Shown in pieces: positions 8,430-16,688 of a stretch of 26,455 nt of DNA. Below the pieces are notes generated by a model. That model saw only the letters and a program-made list of their open reading frames with translations, was not told the origin of the DNA and did no database searches. How positions within the stretch are numbered: position 1 is the first letter of the stretch; the number at the start of each line of letters is the position of its first letter. A program made the translations under genes and the position numbers. The stretch comes from Betaproteobacteria bacterium (GTDB lineage Bacteria; Pseudomonadota; Gammaproteobacteria; Burkholderiales; SG8-39). The stretch spans positions 1 to 26,455 of the forward strand of contig DAHVFK010000005.1 in assembly GCA_027317055.1 (NCBI GenBank), in the 5' to 3' direction.

Positions 8430-9371
8430 ATGGAATTCTTCAAGATCCGCCGCGTCATCCCGTTCATGCGGTATGCGTTGATCTTCAACGTCATATCGCT
8501 GCTCACCTTCCTTGGCGCGGTCTTCTTCCTCGCCACCAAGGGCCTCAACTACTCGATCGAGTTCACCGGCGGCACGCTGATCGAGGTGCACTACAAGGAC
8601 AGCGCCGACACCGAGAGCATCCGGAACACCCTGGAGAAGGCCGGCTACAAGGTCGAGGTGCAGATCTTCGGCTCGTCGCGCGACGTGCTGCTGCGCATGC
8701 CGATCGACAAAGGCCAGTCCACCTCGGACCTATCGCAGAAGGTCAGTGCGCTGCTGCAGGGCAAGGACAAGTCTGCCGAGGTGCGCCGGATCGAATTCGT
8801 CGGCCCTCAGGTGGGCGAGGAGTTAGCCCAGTACGGCGCCCTCGCGCTGCTGGTGACGGCGATCGGCATCGTGCTTTACCTCGCGCTGCGCTTCGAGTGG
8901 AAGTTCGGCCTGTCGGCCATCATCGCCAACCTGCACGACGTGGTGATCATCCTGGGCTTTTTCGCCCTATTCCAGTGGGAGTTTTCCCTGCCGGTGCTGG
9001 CCGCAGTGCTGGCAGTGCTCGGCTACTCGGTAAACGAGTCGGTCGTAGTGTTCGACCGGGTGCGTGAGAACTTCCGCAAGATGCGCAAGGCGTCGACGCC
9101 CGACGTGATCGATGCCGCGATCACGGGAACCATCTCGCGCACCATCATCACGCACGGCAGCACGCAGGCGATGGTGACGACCATGCTCCTGTTCGGCGGA
9201 CCGGCGCTGCACTACTTCGCCCTCGCCCTGACGATCGGGATCCTGTTCGGGATCTATTCCTCGGTGCTGGTTGCGAGCCCGCTGCTGATGTGGCTCAAGG
9301 TCACCCGCACGCAGTTCATCAAGCCGCCCAAAAAGGACCGCCGCGACGAGCACGAAGGCGCGGTGGTCTGA
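8430..9371 (+). CDS. secF: Protein translocase subunit SecF
   Basis: 313 residues, full length. Partner of SecD in the SecDF-YajC complex. N-terminal membrane helix about 15-35, the SecF signature YSIEFTGGT (41-49), then a membrane bundle containing GYSVNESVVVFDRVREN. Last gene of the queA operon; its stop lies 9 bp from the convergent purB stop. Confidence 0.97.
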   Translation: MEFFKIRRVIPFMRYALIFNVISLLTFLGAVFFLATKGLNYSIEFTGGTLIEVHYKDSADTESIRNTLEKAGYKVEVQIFGSSRDVLLRMPIDKGQSTSDLSQKVSALLQGKDKSAEVRRIEFVGPQVGEELAQYGALALLVTAIGIVLYLALRFEWKFGLSAIIANLHDVVIILGFFALFQWEFSLPVLAAVLAVLGYSVNESVVVFDRVRENFRKMRKASTPDVIDAAITGTISRTIITHGSTQAMVTTMLLFGGPALHYFALALTIGILFGIYSSVLVASPLLMWLKVTRTQFIKPPKKDRRDEHEGAVV

Positions 9372-9385
9372 CCGCGCTGGTCAGA
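9367..9385. terminator. Small hairpin spanning the secF and purB stop codons
   Basis: TCTGACC (9367-9373) pairs with GGTCAGA (9379-9385) around a 5-nt loop. Both convergent stop codons fall inside the stem. There is no T-tract on either side, so it is at best a weak bidirectional terminator. Confidence 0.3.
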
Positions 9386-10745
9386 TCCGCCTGGCGAGAG
9401 AGGCGGCGAGGCCGATGTAGCGCGCGGATGTGAGCGCGAGAAGCCGCTTCTTCGCGGCCTCAGGAATCGGAAGCCGACGAATGAAGGCCGCAAGCTGGCG
9501 CCGGTCCAGGCGCTTGCCGCGCGACAGCGCCTTGAGCTTCTCGTAGGCCTCCGGCACGCCGTAGCGACGCATCACCTGCTGTACCGGCTCGGCGAGCACC
9601 TCCCAATTGGCGTCGAGATCTTCAGCCAGCCGCCGGGGGTCCGCCTCGAGCTTGGCCAGTCCCCGCAGGCAGGCGACATAGGCGAGCAGGCTGTGGCCGA
9701 GCGCGCTGCCGGCGTTCCTGAGCGCGGTCGAGTCCGACAGGTCGCGCTGCCAGCGCGAAACCGGCAGCTTGTCCGAGAGGTGCCGCAGCAGGGCGTTCGC
9801 CACGCCGATATTGCCCTCGGAGTTCTCGAAATCGATCGGATTGACCTTATGCGGCATGGTGGACGACCCCACCTCGCCTGCCTTCGGCCGTTGACGGAAG
9901 TAGCCGAGCGAGATGTAGCCCCACAGATCGCGGTCGAGATCGAGCAGTACCGTATTGGCCGCGGCAAAGGCGTCGAACAGCTCCGCGAAAGAATCGTGCG
10001 GCTCGATCTGGATCGTGTACGGGTTGAACTCCAGGCCGAGCCGCTCGACGAAGCGGCGGCAGAACCGCTCCCAGTCGACGCCCGGATAGGCGATGACGTG
10101 CGCGTTGTAGTTGCCCACCGCGCCGTTGATCTTGCCCAGGATGCGCACGCCCGCGATGCGGTCGCACGCGCGGCGCAGGCGGTGCACGAAGTTGGCCATT
10201 TCCTTGCCGAGCGTGGTCGGCGAAGCGGGCTGTCCGTGCGTGCGCGAAAGCATCGGCAGCGCGGCGTGCCGGTGCGCAAGCGTGCGCAGCGCCGCGATCA
10301 GATCCTCCAGCCGCGGCAGCATCACGCCGCCGCGCGCCTCGGACAGCATGAGCGCATAGGCCAGGTTGTTGACGTCCTCCGAGGTGCAGGCGAAATGGAT
10401 GAACTCGAGCGCGCGCCGCACTTCGGGGTCGTCGCCGAGCCGGCCCCTGAGCCAGTACTCGATCGCCTTGACGTCATGGTTGGTCTGCGCTTCGATATTC
10501 TTGATGTGCTCGGCGTCGCGCTCGGAAAAACCGGCTACCAGGCGCTGCATCGCGCTCGCCGCCTGGCGCGAGAAGGGCTTCAGCTCGCGCACGCCGCGTT
10601 CCGCCGCTAGCGCCCGCAGCCAGGCGATCTCGACCTTCAGGCGGGCGCGTATCAGCGCCTGCTCGCTGAAGTGCGCCCGCAGCGGATCGACGGTCTTGGC
10701 GTACCGGCCGTCGAGTGGCGACAGCGCGGTGAGCGGGGAGGGCAT
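9381..10745 (-). CDS. purB: Adenylosuccinate lyase
   Basis: 454 residues. Splits SAICAR and adenylosuccinate to release fumarate in purine synthesis. The general acid H170 lies in SRTHGQPAS, and the flexible catalytic loop with S294/S295 in GSSTMPHKVNPIDFENSEGN. TSEDVNNLAYAL and EPHDSF are further family markers. Its ATG lies 29 nt after a perfect TATAAT shared with the divergent upstream gene. In E. coli purB neighbours hflD-mnmA-nudJ; here mnmA and nudJ lie 1.3-2.4 kb away and hflD is absent from the interval. Confidence 0.97.
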   Translation of the reverse strand: MPSPLTALSPLDGRYAKTVDPLRAHFSEQALIRARLKVEIAWLRALAAERGVRELKPFSRQAASAMQRLVAGFSERDAEHIKNIEAQTNHDVKAIEYWLRGRLGDDPEVRRALEFIHFACTSEDVNNLAYALMLSEARGGVMLPRLEDLIAALRTLAHRHAALPMLSRTHGQPASPTTLGKEMANFVHRLRRACDRIAGVRILGKINGAVGNYNAHVIAYPGVDWERFCRRFVERLGLEFNPYTIQIEPHDSFAELFDAFAAANTVLLDLDRDLWGYISLGYFRQRPKAGEVGSSTMPHKVNPIDFENSEGNIGVANALLRHLSDKLPVSRWQRDLSDSTALRNAGSALGHSLLAYVACLRGLAKLEADPRRLAEDLDANWEVLAEPVQQVMRRYGVPEAYEKLKALSRGKRLDRRQLAAFIRRLPIPEAAKKRLLALTSARYIGLAASLARRI

Positions 10746-10773
10746 TTTTCTCGGTCGCGAGCCTTTGACGCCG

Positions 10774-10780
10774 TATTATA
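10774..10780. promoter_or_regulatory. Overlapping divergent -10 boxes for purB and the UDG-superfamily gene
   Basis: ATTATA at 10775-10780 reads TATAAT on the minus strand (purB, 29-nt leader). TATTAT at 10774-10779 on the plus strand ends 7 nt before the ATG of the glycosylase gene, consistent with a leaderless transcript. The two polymerase sites would be mutually exclusive. Neither has a convincing -35. Confidence 0.5.
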
Positions 10781-10786
10781 AGGCTC

Positions 10787-11377
10787 ATGACCGGCTCGCC
10801 CTCTCTGGCACGCGTCGCGCGCGAGGCGCGCGCCTGCAGGCTGTGCGCGAAAGCGCTGCCGCTCGAGCCGCGCCCGGTGTTCCACGTCGGCCGCCGGGCG
10901 CGCGTGCTGATCGTGGGCCAGGCACCGGGGCGCCGCGTGCACGAAACGGGAATCTCGTGGAACGACCCTTCAGGCGACACGCTGCGCGCCTGGCTCGGCA
11001 TCGAGCGCGACGCGTTCTACGACACGGCGCGGCTCGCGATCGTCGCCACCGGCCTTTGCTACCCGGGGACAGGCCGCAGCGGCGATCTGCCGCCGCGGCC
11101 GGAATGCGCGCCGACCTGGCAGCCGCGCTTTCGCGCCGCGCTGCCGGCGCTGCGCCTGACGCTGCTGGTCGGCAGCCACGCCCAAGCCTACTACCTCGGC
11201 AAGCGGCGCAAGCGGACCCTCGCCGCCACGGTTCAGGCCTGGCGCGAGTATCTGCCCGCATATTTCCCGTTACCGCACCCGAGCCCGCGCAACAGGCTGT
11301 GGCTGAGGAACAACCCCTGGTTCGAACGCGATGTCATCTCGGCGCTGCGCCGCTGCGTTGACAGAGCATTGCATTGA
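10787..11377 (+). CDS. Uracil-DNA glycosylase superfamily protein
   Basis: 196 residues. The superfamily removes uracil or other damaged bases from DNA. Motif 1 is GQAPG (44-48), with Q where family 4 enzymes usually have E. Motif 2 is HPSPRN (164-169), the form I associate with SMUG1. Cysteines at 17, 20, 91 and 107 (CX2C...CX15C) match the iron-sulphur spacing of family 4. The mixture means the base specificity, or even glycosylase activity, cannot be assigned. The ATG follows a -10 box by 7 nt with no Shine-Dalgarno sequence. Divergent from purB; the GST-fold gene follows 51 bp downstream. Confidence 0.8.
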   Translation: MTGSPSLARVAREARACRLCAKALPLEPRPVFHVGRRARVLIVGQAPGRRVHETGISWNDPSGDTLRAWLGIERDAFYDTARLAIVATGLCYPGTGRSGDLPPRPECAPTWQPRFRAALPALRLTLLVGSHAQAYYLGKRRKRTLAATVQAWREYLPAYFPLPHPSPRNRLWLRNNPWFERDVISALRRCVDRALH

Positions 11378-11400
11378 CGCGCGGCGCCGGACGGTATAAT
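11374..11400 (+). promoter_or_regulatory. Sigma-70-type promoter of the GST-fold gene
   Basis: TTGACG (11374-11379) and a perfect TATAAT (11395-11400) are 15 bp apart, shorter than ideal. The -35 overlaps the stop of the preceding gene. The leader to the ATG is about 21-28 nt. Confidence 0.55.
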
Positions 11401-11428
11401 CCGCGCCCTCACCCCGCGAAGCGTCGGC

Positions 11429-12034
11429 ATGCAACTGCTCGTCTCACTCCTCAGTCCCTACGGGCGCAAGGTGCGCATCGTTCTCGCCGAAAAGCGCATC
11501 GAGTGCGAGCTCGAACTGTTCGACGTGACCCCGGCCGAAAGCCCGCTCAATGCCTACAACCCGCTCGGCAAGATCCCGACCCTGCTGCTGGACGACGGCA
11601 GCGCGCTGTACGACTCGAGGGTAATCGTCGAGTTTCTCGACGCCGTCTCGCCGATCGGCCGCCTGATCCCGAAGGGCAACCGCGAGCGCGTCGCCGTTCT
11701 GCGCTGGGAAGCGCTGGCCGACGGGGTGCTGGACGCGGGGGTGCTGCTGCGCCAGGAGACGCTGCGGCCGAAGACGGAGCAAAGCACGGCCTGGATCGAG
11801 CGCCAGCGCGGTAAGGTCGAGCGCGGCGTGGCGGAAATGGCGCGCGACCTCGGCGAGCGCGACTGGTGCCACAACGAGCGCTTCACGCTGGCCGATATCT
11901 CGCTCTCGTGCTGTCTGGGCTGGCTCGCATTCCGCCATCCCGAGCTCGACTGGCGCGGCAAATACGCCAACCTCGCGCACCACTACGACAGACTGAGCCA
12001 GCGCCCCGCGTTCGCCGAGACCGCGCCCAGGTAG
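11429..12034 (+). CDS. Glutathione S-transferase family protein
   Basis: 201 residues, typical GST length. Thioredoxin-like N-terminal domain with the active-site region LSPYGRKVRIVLAEK (8-22), the cis-proline KIPTL (P50) and glutathione-binding DSRVI (62-66), then an all-helical C-terminal domain ending FTLADISLSCCLGWL...RPAF. Related to the SspA/YibF-like small GSTs. Substrate not predictable; a conjugation or stress role is inference. Convergent with mnmA, 13 bp apart. Confidence 0.85.
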   Translation: MQLLVSLLSPYGRKVRIVLAEKRIECELELFDVTPAESPLNAYNPLGKIPTLLLDDGSALYDSRVIVEFLDAVSPIGRLIPKGNRERVAVLRWEALADGVLDAGVLLRQETLRPKTEQSTAWIERQRGKVERGVAEMARDLGERDWCHNERFTLADISLSCCLGWLAFRHPELDWRGKYANLAHHYDRLSQRPAFAETAPR

Positions 12035-12047
12035 GCCCCCTCGCGGG

Positions 12048-13121
12048 CTAGGCGATGATCGCGCCGCCGAGGCAGACCTCGGCATCGTAGAGCACGACCG
12101 ACTGGCCGGGGGTGACGGCCCACTGCGGCGCGTCGAACTCCACCGAAATCTCGCTGCCCGCAACACGCTTCAGCGTGCAGGCCGCGTCGGCCTGGCGGTA
12201 GCGGGTTTTTGCCTCATAGCACGACTTCTCGGCCGGCGGCGCGCCCGCGACCCAGCGCGCCTCGAGCGCCGCGACCGACGCGCGCAGCAAGAGCGGGTGG
12301 TCGTGCCCCTGCACCACGGTCAGCGTATTGGTCGCCATGTCCTTGGCGGCGACGTACCAGGCCTCGCCCGAGCCGCCCCTCGCGCCGCCCAGGCCGATTC
12401 CCTTGCGCTGCCCGATGGTGTAGAACGCGAGCCCGATGTGCTCGCCGACCCGCCTGCCCTCCGGCGTCACGATCGGTCCCGGCTTTTTCGGCAGGTAGCG
12501 GTTGAGGAACTCCCGGAACGGGCGCTCGCCGATGAAGCAGATTCCGGTCGAATCCTTCTTGGCGTGGTTCGGAAGGCCCGCCTCCAGCGCCAGGCGCCGC
12601 ACGTCGGGCTTCTTCAGCCCGCCGACCGGGAACAGCACGCGCGCGAGCTGCGCCTGGTTCAGCCGGTGCAGGAAGTAGCTCTGGTCCTTGTTGCGGTCCG
12701 CGCCGCGTAGCAGCTCGACGCCGCCGTCCCCGGCCCGCGTGCGCGCGTAGTGGCCGGTGGCGATGCGCGCCGCGCCGAGCCGCAGCGCGTGATCGAGGAA
12801 GGCCCGGAACTTGATCTCGGCGTTGCACAGCACGTCCGGGTTCGGGGTGCGCCCCGCGGAATACTCGCGCAGGAACTCGGCGAAGACGCGGTCCTTGTAC
12901 TCCGCGGCGAAATTCACCGCTTCGAGCTCGATCCCGACGGCGTCGGCCGCCGCGGCGGCGTCGATCAGGTCCTGGCGCGTCGAGCAGTACTCGTCGTCGT
13001 CGTCGTCCTCCCAGTTCTTCATGAACAGGCCGACGACCCGGTAGCCCTCGCGCTTGAGCAGCAGCGCGGCAACCGAGGAATCGACGCCTCCCGACATGCC
13101 CACCACCACGCGCTCGGCCAT
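12048..13121 (-). CDS. mnmA: tRNA-specific 2-thiouridylase MnmA
   Basis: 357 residues. Adds sulphur to U34 of Lys, Glu and Gln tRNAs. The ATP-binding PP-loop is GMSGGVDSS (8-16), and the catalytic cysteines are C99 (NPDVLCN) and C195 (STGICFIGER). The acidic WEDDDDDEYC stretch is normal for the family. It follows nudJ by 9 bp, an arrangement shared with E. coli nudJ-mnmA, and is probably expressed from the promoter before the aminotransferase gene. Confidence 0.97.
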   Translation of the reverse strand: MAERVVVGMSGGVDSSVAALLLKREGYRVVGLFMKNWEDDDDDEYCSTRQDLIDAAAAADAVGIELEAVNFAAEYKDRVFAEFLREYSAGRTPNPDVLCNAEIKFRAFLDHALRLGAARIATGHYARTRAGDGGVELLRGADRNKDQSYFLHRLNQAQLARVLFPVGGLKKPDVRRLALEAGLPNHAKKDSTGICFIGERPFREFLNRYLPKKPGPIVTPEGRRVGEHIGLAFYTIGQRKGIGLGGARGGSGEAWYVAAKDMATNTLTVVQGHDHPLLLRASVAALEARWVAGAPPAEKSCYEAKTRYRQADAACTLKRVAGSEISVEFDAPQWAVTPGQSVVLYDAEVCLGGAIIA

Positions 13122-13130
13122 GCCGGCACC

Positions 13131-13586
13131 TCAGGCGAATTCGCGCGACAGAACGTCGAGCGGGAAGCGGACCCCGGCGAGATAGTCCGCGACGCAGCGC
13201 GTCACCAACGGCGAGCGGTGCATGGCGCGCCGCGCAGACAGTTCCTCGGGGGTCAGCCAGTGCGTCGCGACGATCTCCTTGTCGAGCCGACGCGCAGGGT
13301 CGGGCCCGCTCGCGCTTCCGGCGAAGGCGAAGCGCAGGAAGGTCGTGTCCGAAGGCTCGTGGCGCCAGCGGTAGATTCCCACCAGCGCGCTCGGCTCCAG
13401 CGCGTGCGCGGTCTCCTCCAGCGTTTCGCGCACGCAGGCCTCGAGCAGCGACTCGCCGGGATCGAGGTGCCCCGCCGGCTGGTTCAACACCCGCTTGCCG
13501 TCGGCGATCTCCTCCACGAACAGGAACTTGCCGTCGCGCTCGACGACCGCGGCGACCGTTACGCTCGGGCGCCAGACCTCGCTCAT
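13131..13586 (-). CDS. nudJ: NUDIX hydrolase, NudJ-like
   Basis: 151 residues. NudJ-type enzymes hydrolyse nucleoside di/triphosphates and thiamine pyrophosphate precursors. The Nudix box spans about 39-61 (GHLDPGE...RETLEETAH); all the glutamates are present, but the consensus glycine after EEX is alanine. N-terminal SVTVAAVVERDGKFLFVEE and C-terminal RSPLVTRCVADYLAGVRFPLD resemble E. coli NudJ. The start is the ATG at 13586, which forms an ATGA overlap with the aminotransferase stop. The frame stays open upstream, but that sequence is a shadow of the aminotransferase gene. Confidence 0.9.
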   Translation of the reverse strand: MSEVWRPSVTVAAVVERDGKFLFVEEIADGKRVLNQPAGHLDPGESLLEACVRETLEETAHALEPSALVGIYRWRHEPSDTTFLRFAFAGSASGPDPARRLDKEIVATHWLTPEELSARRAMHRSPLVTRCVADYLAGVRFPLDVLSREFA

Positions 13587-14797
13587 GCCGCCTTCTGCGT
13601 GTTCTTGCGGATGAACGCCGCCATGCGCGCCACCCCCTTCTCGATCGCCTCCTTGGAGGCGGCGTAGGAAAAGCGCACGTGCTGCCCCTCGCCCGGCACG
13701 CGCATGCCGAAGTGGATGTCCGCCAGCAGCGCGACGCCCGCCTCGTTCAGCAGCCGCTTCCTGAATTGCTCGGAATCCGCCGCGCCGATCATGCGGCAGG
13801 CCTCGGTCACGTTCGGCCAGACGTAGAACGCGCCGCCCGGCACCAGGCAGCTGACGCCCGGAACCTCGTTCAGCAGGCGCACGATCAGGTCGCGCCGCGC
13901 GAGAAAGCTCGCCTTCATCGATTCGGCCGCGTCCTGCGGCCCGTTGATCGCCTCGACCGCTGCCCACTGAGAAATCTGCGAGGCGCAGGACTCGGTGTTC
14001 GTGATCCAGCGCGTGAACAGCGGCGCGAGCAGGGGGTTAGCGGTGAAGCCGATGCGCCAGCCGGTCATGGCCCATGTCTTCGAGGCGCCGTCCGAGATGA
14101 TGGTGCGCTCGAGCATGCCGGGCACCTGCGCGATGGAGAAGAACGCCTCCCCGTACACCAGCCTGGAGTAGATCTCGTCGGCGTAGACCCAGACCTGCGG
14201 GTGGCGCTTGAGGATCGCGGCGATCTGCTCCAGTTCCCTGCGCGAGAGCAGCCCGCCGGTCGGATTGTGCGGGTAGTTCAGGATCAGCAGCCTGGTCCTC
14301 GGCGTAATCAGCCGCTCCAGCTCGTCCGGATCGAACGAGAACCCGCGCGCCTCGTGCAGGTGGATCGGCACGGGCCGCGCCCCGCTGGCGAGGATCTGGG
14401 ATTCGTAGATCGGGAACCCCGGATTGGGGTAGATCACTTCGTCCCCCGCGCCGTGGTCGGTCACCGACAGGATCGCGTAGGCGATGAATGGCTTGGCGCC
14501 GGCGGCCACTACCACGTCGGCGGGCCGGATCGGCAGCCCGCCGCGGGTGCGCGAAAGATAGCCGGCGGCCGCCTCGCGCAGCTCGTCGATTCCGGCCGAA
14601 GGCGTATAGCCGTGCTTGCCCTCGCGGATGGCGCGGATCGCCGCTTCCTGCACGTTCTGCGGCGCGGGGAAGTCGGGCTGGCCGATGCAGAACGAGATGA
14701 TGTCCTTGCCCTGGCGGGCGAGTTCATTCACCTCGGCGAGCACGACGAAAGCGTTCTCGGTTCCGAGGCTGCGGGCACGGCGGCTGATCTCGGGCAT
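13583..14797 (-). CDS. Class I/II PLP-dependent aminotransferase (aspartate aminotransferase-like)
   Basis: 404 residues. Fold-type I aminotransferase with Schiff-base lysine K240 (SDGASKTWAMTGWRIGF), N178 (NYPHNPTGG), D207 (YADEIYSRLVY) and the substrate-carboxylate region HVRFSYA near the C-terminus. The N-terminal FCIGQPDFPAPQNVQEAA is typical of AspC/AAT-I group enzymes. The exact amino acid is not decidable from sequence. First gene of an operon with nudJ (4-bp overlap) and mnmA. Confidence 0.9.
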   Translation of the reverse strand: MPEISRRARSLGTENAFVVLAEVNELARQGKDIISFCIGQPDFPAPQNVQEAAIRAIREGKHGYTPSAGIDELREAAAGYLSRTRGGLPIRPADVVVAAGAKPFIAYAILSVTDHGAGDEVIYPNPGFPIYESQILASGARPVPIHLHEARGFSFDPDELERLITPRTRLLILNYPHNPTGGLLSRRELEQIAAILKRHPQVWVYADEIYSRLVYGEAFFSIAQVPGMLERTIISDGASKTWAMTGWRIGFTANPLLAPLFTRWITNTESCASQISQWAAVEAINGPQDAAESMKASFLARRDLIVRLLNEVPGVSCLVPGGAFYVWPNVTEACRMIGAADSEQFRKRLLNEAGVALLADIHFGMRVPGEGQHVRFSYAASKEAIEKGVARMAAFIRKNTQKAA

Positions 14798-14827
14798 GGC
14801 GGGAGGCCTGGGGTGGGGAAAAGACGA

Positions 14828-14850
14828 ATTTTAGCCGATGGCGCTATCAT
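14828..14850. promoter_or_regulatory. Divergent -10 boxes for the aminotransferase operon and corA
   Basis: On the minus strand TAAAAT (14828-14833) lies 30 nt before the aminotransferase ATG. On the plus strand TATCAT (14845-14850) ends 6 nt before the corA ATG, consistent with a leaderless corA mRNA. No strong -35 elements are seen. Confidence 0.45.
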
Positions 14851-14856
14851 TGCCCG

Positions 14857-15822
14857 ATGCTGATCAACTGCGTCGCATACCAGGACGGAAAGAAGCTGGC
14901 CGAGATCGGCAAGCGCGAGATCAGCGCCTACGTCTCGCGCCCGGACTGCTTCGTCTGGGTGGCGCTGCGCGACGCCGACGAGGCCGAGCTGCAGGAGATG
15001 AAAGAGGAGTTCGGCCTGCACGAGCTCGCGGTCGAGGACTCGCTGCACGGGCACCAGCGGCCCAAGATCGAGGAGTACGTCGACTCTCTGTTCGCGGTGC
15101 TGCACACGGTCGAGTTCGTCGGCGAAGAGCTGAGCGTCGGCGAGCTTGACGTGTTCGTCGGCCCCAACTACGTGCTGTCGGTGCGCAACAACGCCCCGAA
15201 GGGCTTCCAGGACGTGCGCGCGCGCTGCGAGCGCGAGCCCGAGCTGCTGCGCTTCGGCTCGGGCTACGTGCTCTACGCGCTGATGGACGCCGCGGTCGAC
15301 CGCTACTTCCCGGCGCTGGACGCGCTCGAGACCAAACTCGAGCGCATCGAGGAGGAGATGTTCGGCGGTCACCTGGCGCGCGCCAACATCGAGTCGCTCT
15401 ACGCGCTGAAGCAGAACTTGACGACGCTCAAGCACGCCGCCGGGCCGCTGCTGGACGCGGTGGGCAAGCTCTACGGCGGGCGCGTGCCGCACGCCTGCGC
15501 CGGCATGGGCGAGTACTTCCGCGACGTCAACGACCACCTGGTGCGGCTCAACGCGACCATCGACTCGATCCGCGACATGGTGAGCACCGCAATGAACGTG
15601 AACGTCTCGCTCATCTCGCTGCAGGAGAACGAAGTTACCAAGCGGCTCGCCGCCTATGCCGCGCTGGTCGCGGTGCCGACGCTGGTCGCGGGCATTTACG
15701 GCATGAACTTCAAGGGCATGCCGGAGCTGCAGTGGAGCTTCGGCTACCCGCTCGCGCTGGGCGTGATGGCGGTCATTGACGGCTATTTCTGGTACCGGTT
15801 CCGGAGAGCAGGATGGCTCTGA
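14857..15822 (+). CDS. corA: CorA-family magnesium/divalent cation channel
   Basis: 321 residues, usual length. Inner-membrane pentameric channel for Mg2+, also Co2+ and Ni2+ in the family. A large cytoplasmic N-terminal domain leads through a long stalk helix to two C-terminal membrane helices. The selectivity signature is YGMNF (281-285), followed by an acidic loop (MPE) and a positively charged C-terminus (RFRRAGWL). Its last 10 bases overlap the following dioxygenase gene. Confidence 0.95.
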   Translation: MLINCVAYQDGKKLAEIGKREISAYVSRPDCFVWVALRDADEAELQEMKEEFGLHELAVEDSLHGHQRPKIEEYVDSLFAVLHTVEFVGEELSVGELDVFVGPNYVLSVRNNAPKGFQDVRARCEREPELLRFGSGYVLYALMDAAVDRYFPALDALETKLERIEEEMFGGHLARANIESLYALKQNLTTLKHAAGPLLDAVGKLYGGRVPHACAGMGEYFRDVNDHLVRLNATIDSIRDMVSTAMNVNVSLISLQENEVTKRLAAYAALVAVPTLVAGIYGMNFKGMPELQWSFGYPLALGVMAVIDGYFWYRFRRAGWL

Positions 15823-16688
15823 CTTTTCAAAGACTGCATCCTCACTTCGCCGCCGAAGCGGGCGATATCGACCTGCGCCGGGTAAGCGACCGCGGCATGC
15901 TCGAGGCGATCCGCGCCGCAATGGACGCATACCGCGTGCTGGTGTTCCGCGCGCAGCAATTCAGCGACCAGGAGCAGATCGCGTTCGCGCGGCGCTTCGA
16001 CGGCGAGCTGCACGCCAAGACCGGCTCGGCGGCGCTGGGCGCGAACCGCTTCGGCGACGAGGCGCTGACCGACATCTCCAACGTGGCCGCCGACGGCAAC
16101 ATCATGGCGCGCGAGGACCGCAAGCGCCAATACGCGCTCGGCAACCGCCTCTGGCATACCGACGCCTCGTTCCAGGATCCGCCGGGGCGCTACTCGATGC
16201 TGCATGCGCGCGTGGTCCCGGCAGTGAGGGCGGACACCGAGTTCGCCGACATGTGCGCGGCCTACGACGCGCTGGACGACGCGATGCGTGCCGGGCTCGA
16301 GGGCCTGCGCGTGCACCACTCGATCACCTACTCGCGCCAGACGCTCGGCTTCGAGTTCTCGCCCGAAGAGCAGGCGCTGCTCAAGGGCGCGATCCATCCG
16401 CTGGTGCGGGTCAACCCGCGCAGCGGCCGGCGCTCGCTCTATCTTGCTTCGCACGCGTCGCGCATCATCGACTGGCCGGTGCCGGAAGGGCGGCTGCTGC
16501 TGCGCGACCTCACCGAGCACGCCACCCAGCCGCAGTTCGTCTACCGCCATGCCTGGCGCGTGGGCGACCTGGTGATCTGGGACAACCGCGCCACCATGCA
16601 CCGCGGGCGCCCGTTCGACGACGCCCGCGAGCGGCGCGAGCTGCGCCGCGTCACGACGCTCGATCTCGACGCCCCGCCTGCCGCCTGA
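15813..16688 (+). CDS. TfdA-like 2-oxoglutarate/Fe(II)-dependent dioxygenase
   Basis: 291 residues, close to the 287 of Cupriavidus TfdA, which cleaves 2,4-dichlorophenoxyacetate. The iron triad is H115 and D117 (LWHTDASF) plus H263 (TMHRGRPFD), with R274 placed to bind 2-oxoglutarate. Long stretches recall TfdA: LHPHFAAEAGDIDLR, ADISN-like DISNV, RYSML, DTEF, EHATQ.FVYRH.W.VGDLV.WDNR. The substrate may be another aryloxy or alpha-substituted acid; no chlorophenol genes are nearby. The ATG at 15813 overlaps corA by 10 bp with GGAG just upstream, so translation may be coupled to corA. Its 3' end overlaps the convergent deacylase gene by 38 bp. Confidence 0.88.
   Translation: MALTFQRLHPHFAAEAGDIDLRRVSDRGMLEAIRAAMDAYRVLVFRAQQFSDQEQIAFARRFDGELHAKTGSAALGANRFGDEALTDISNVAADGNIMAREDRKRQYALGNRLWHTDASFQDPPGRYSMLHARVVPAVRADTEFADMCAAYDALDDAMRAGLEGLRVHHSITYSRQTLGFEFSPEEQALLKGAIHPLVRVNPRSGRRSLYLASHASRIIDWPVPEGRLLLRDLTEHATQPQFVYRHAWRVGDLVIWDNRATMHRGRPFDDARERRELRRVTTLDLDAPPAA

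Noticed and set aside
11358..11363. Perfect TTGACA upstream of the GST-fold gene as -35
   Set aside because: It is 31 bp from the TATAAT, far too distant; the TTGACG at 11374 is better placed.
12955..13020. Repetitive GTCGTC run in mnmA as a microsatellite
   Set aside because: It encodes the conserved acidic DDDDDE stretch normal in MnmA proteins.
13587..13967. N-terminal extension of the NudJ-like frame
   Set aside because: It overlaps the aminotransferase gene in another frame; the Nudix fold starts at the ATGA junction at 13586.
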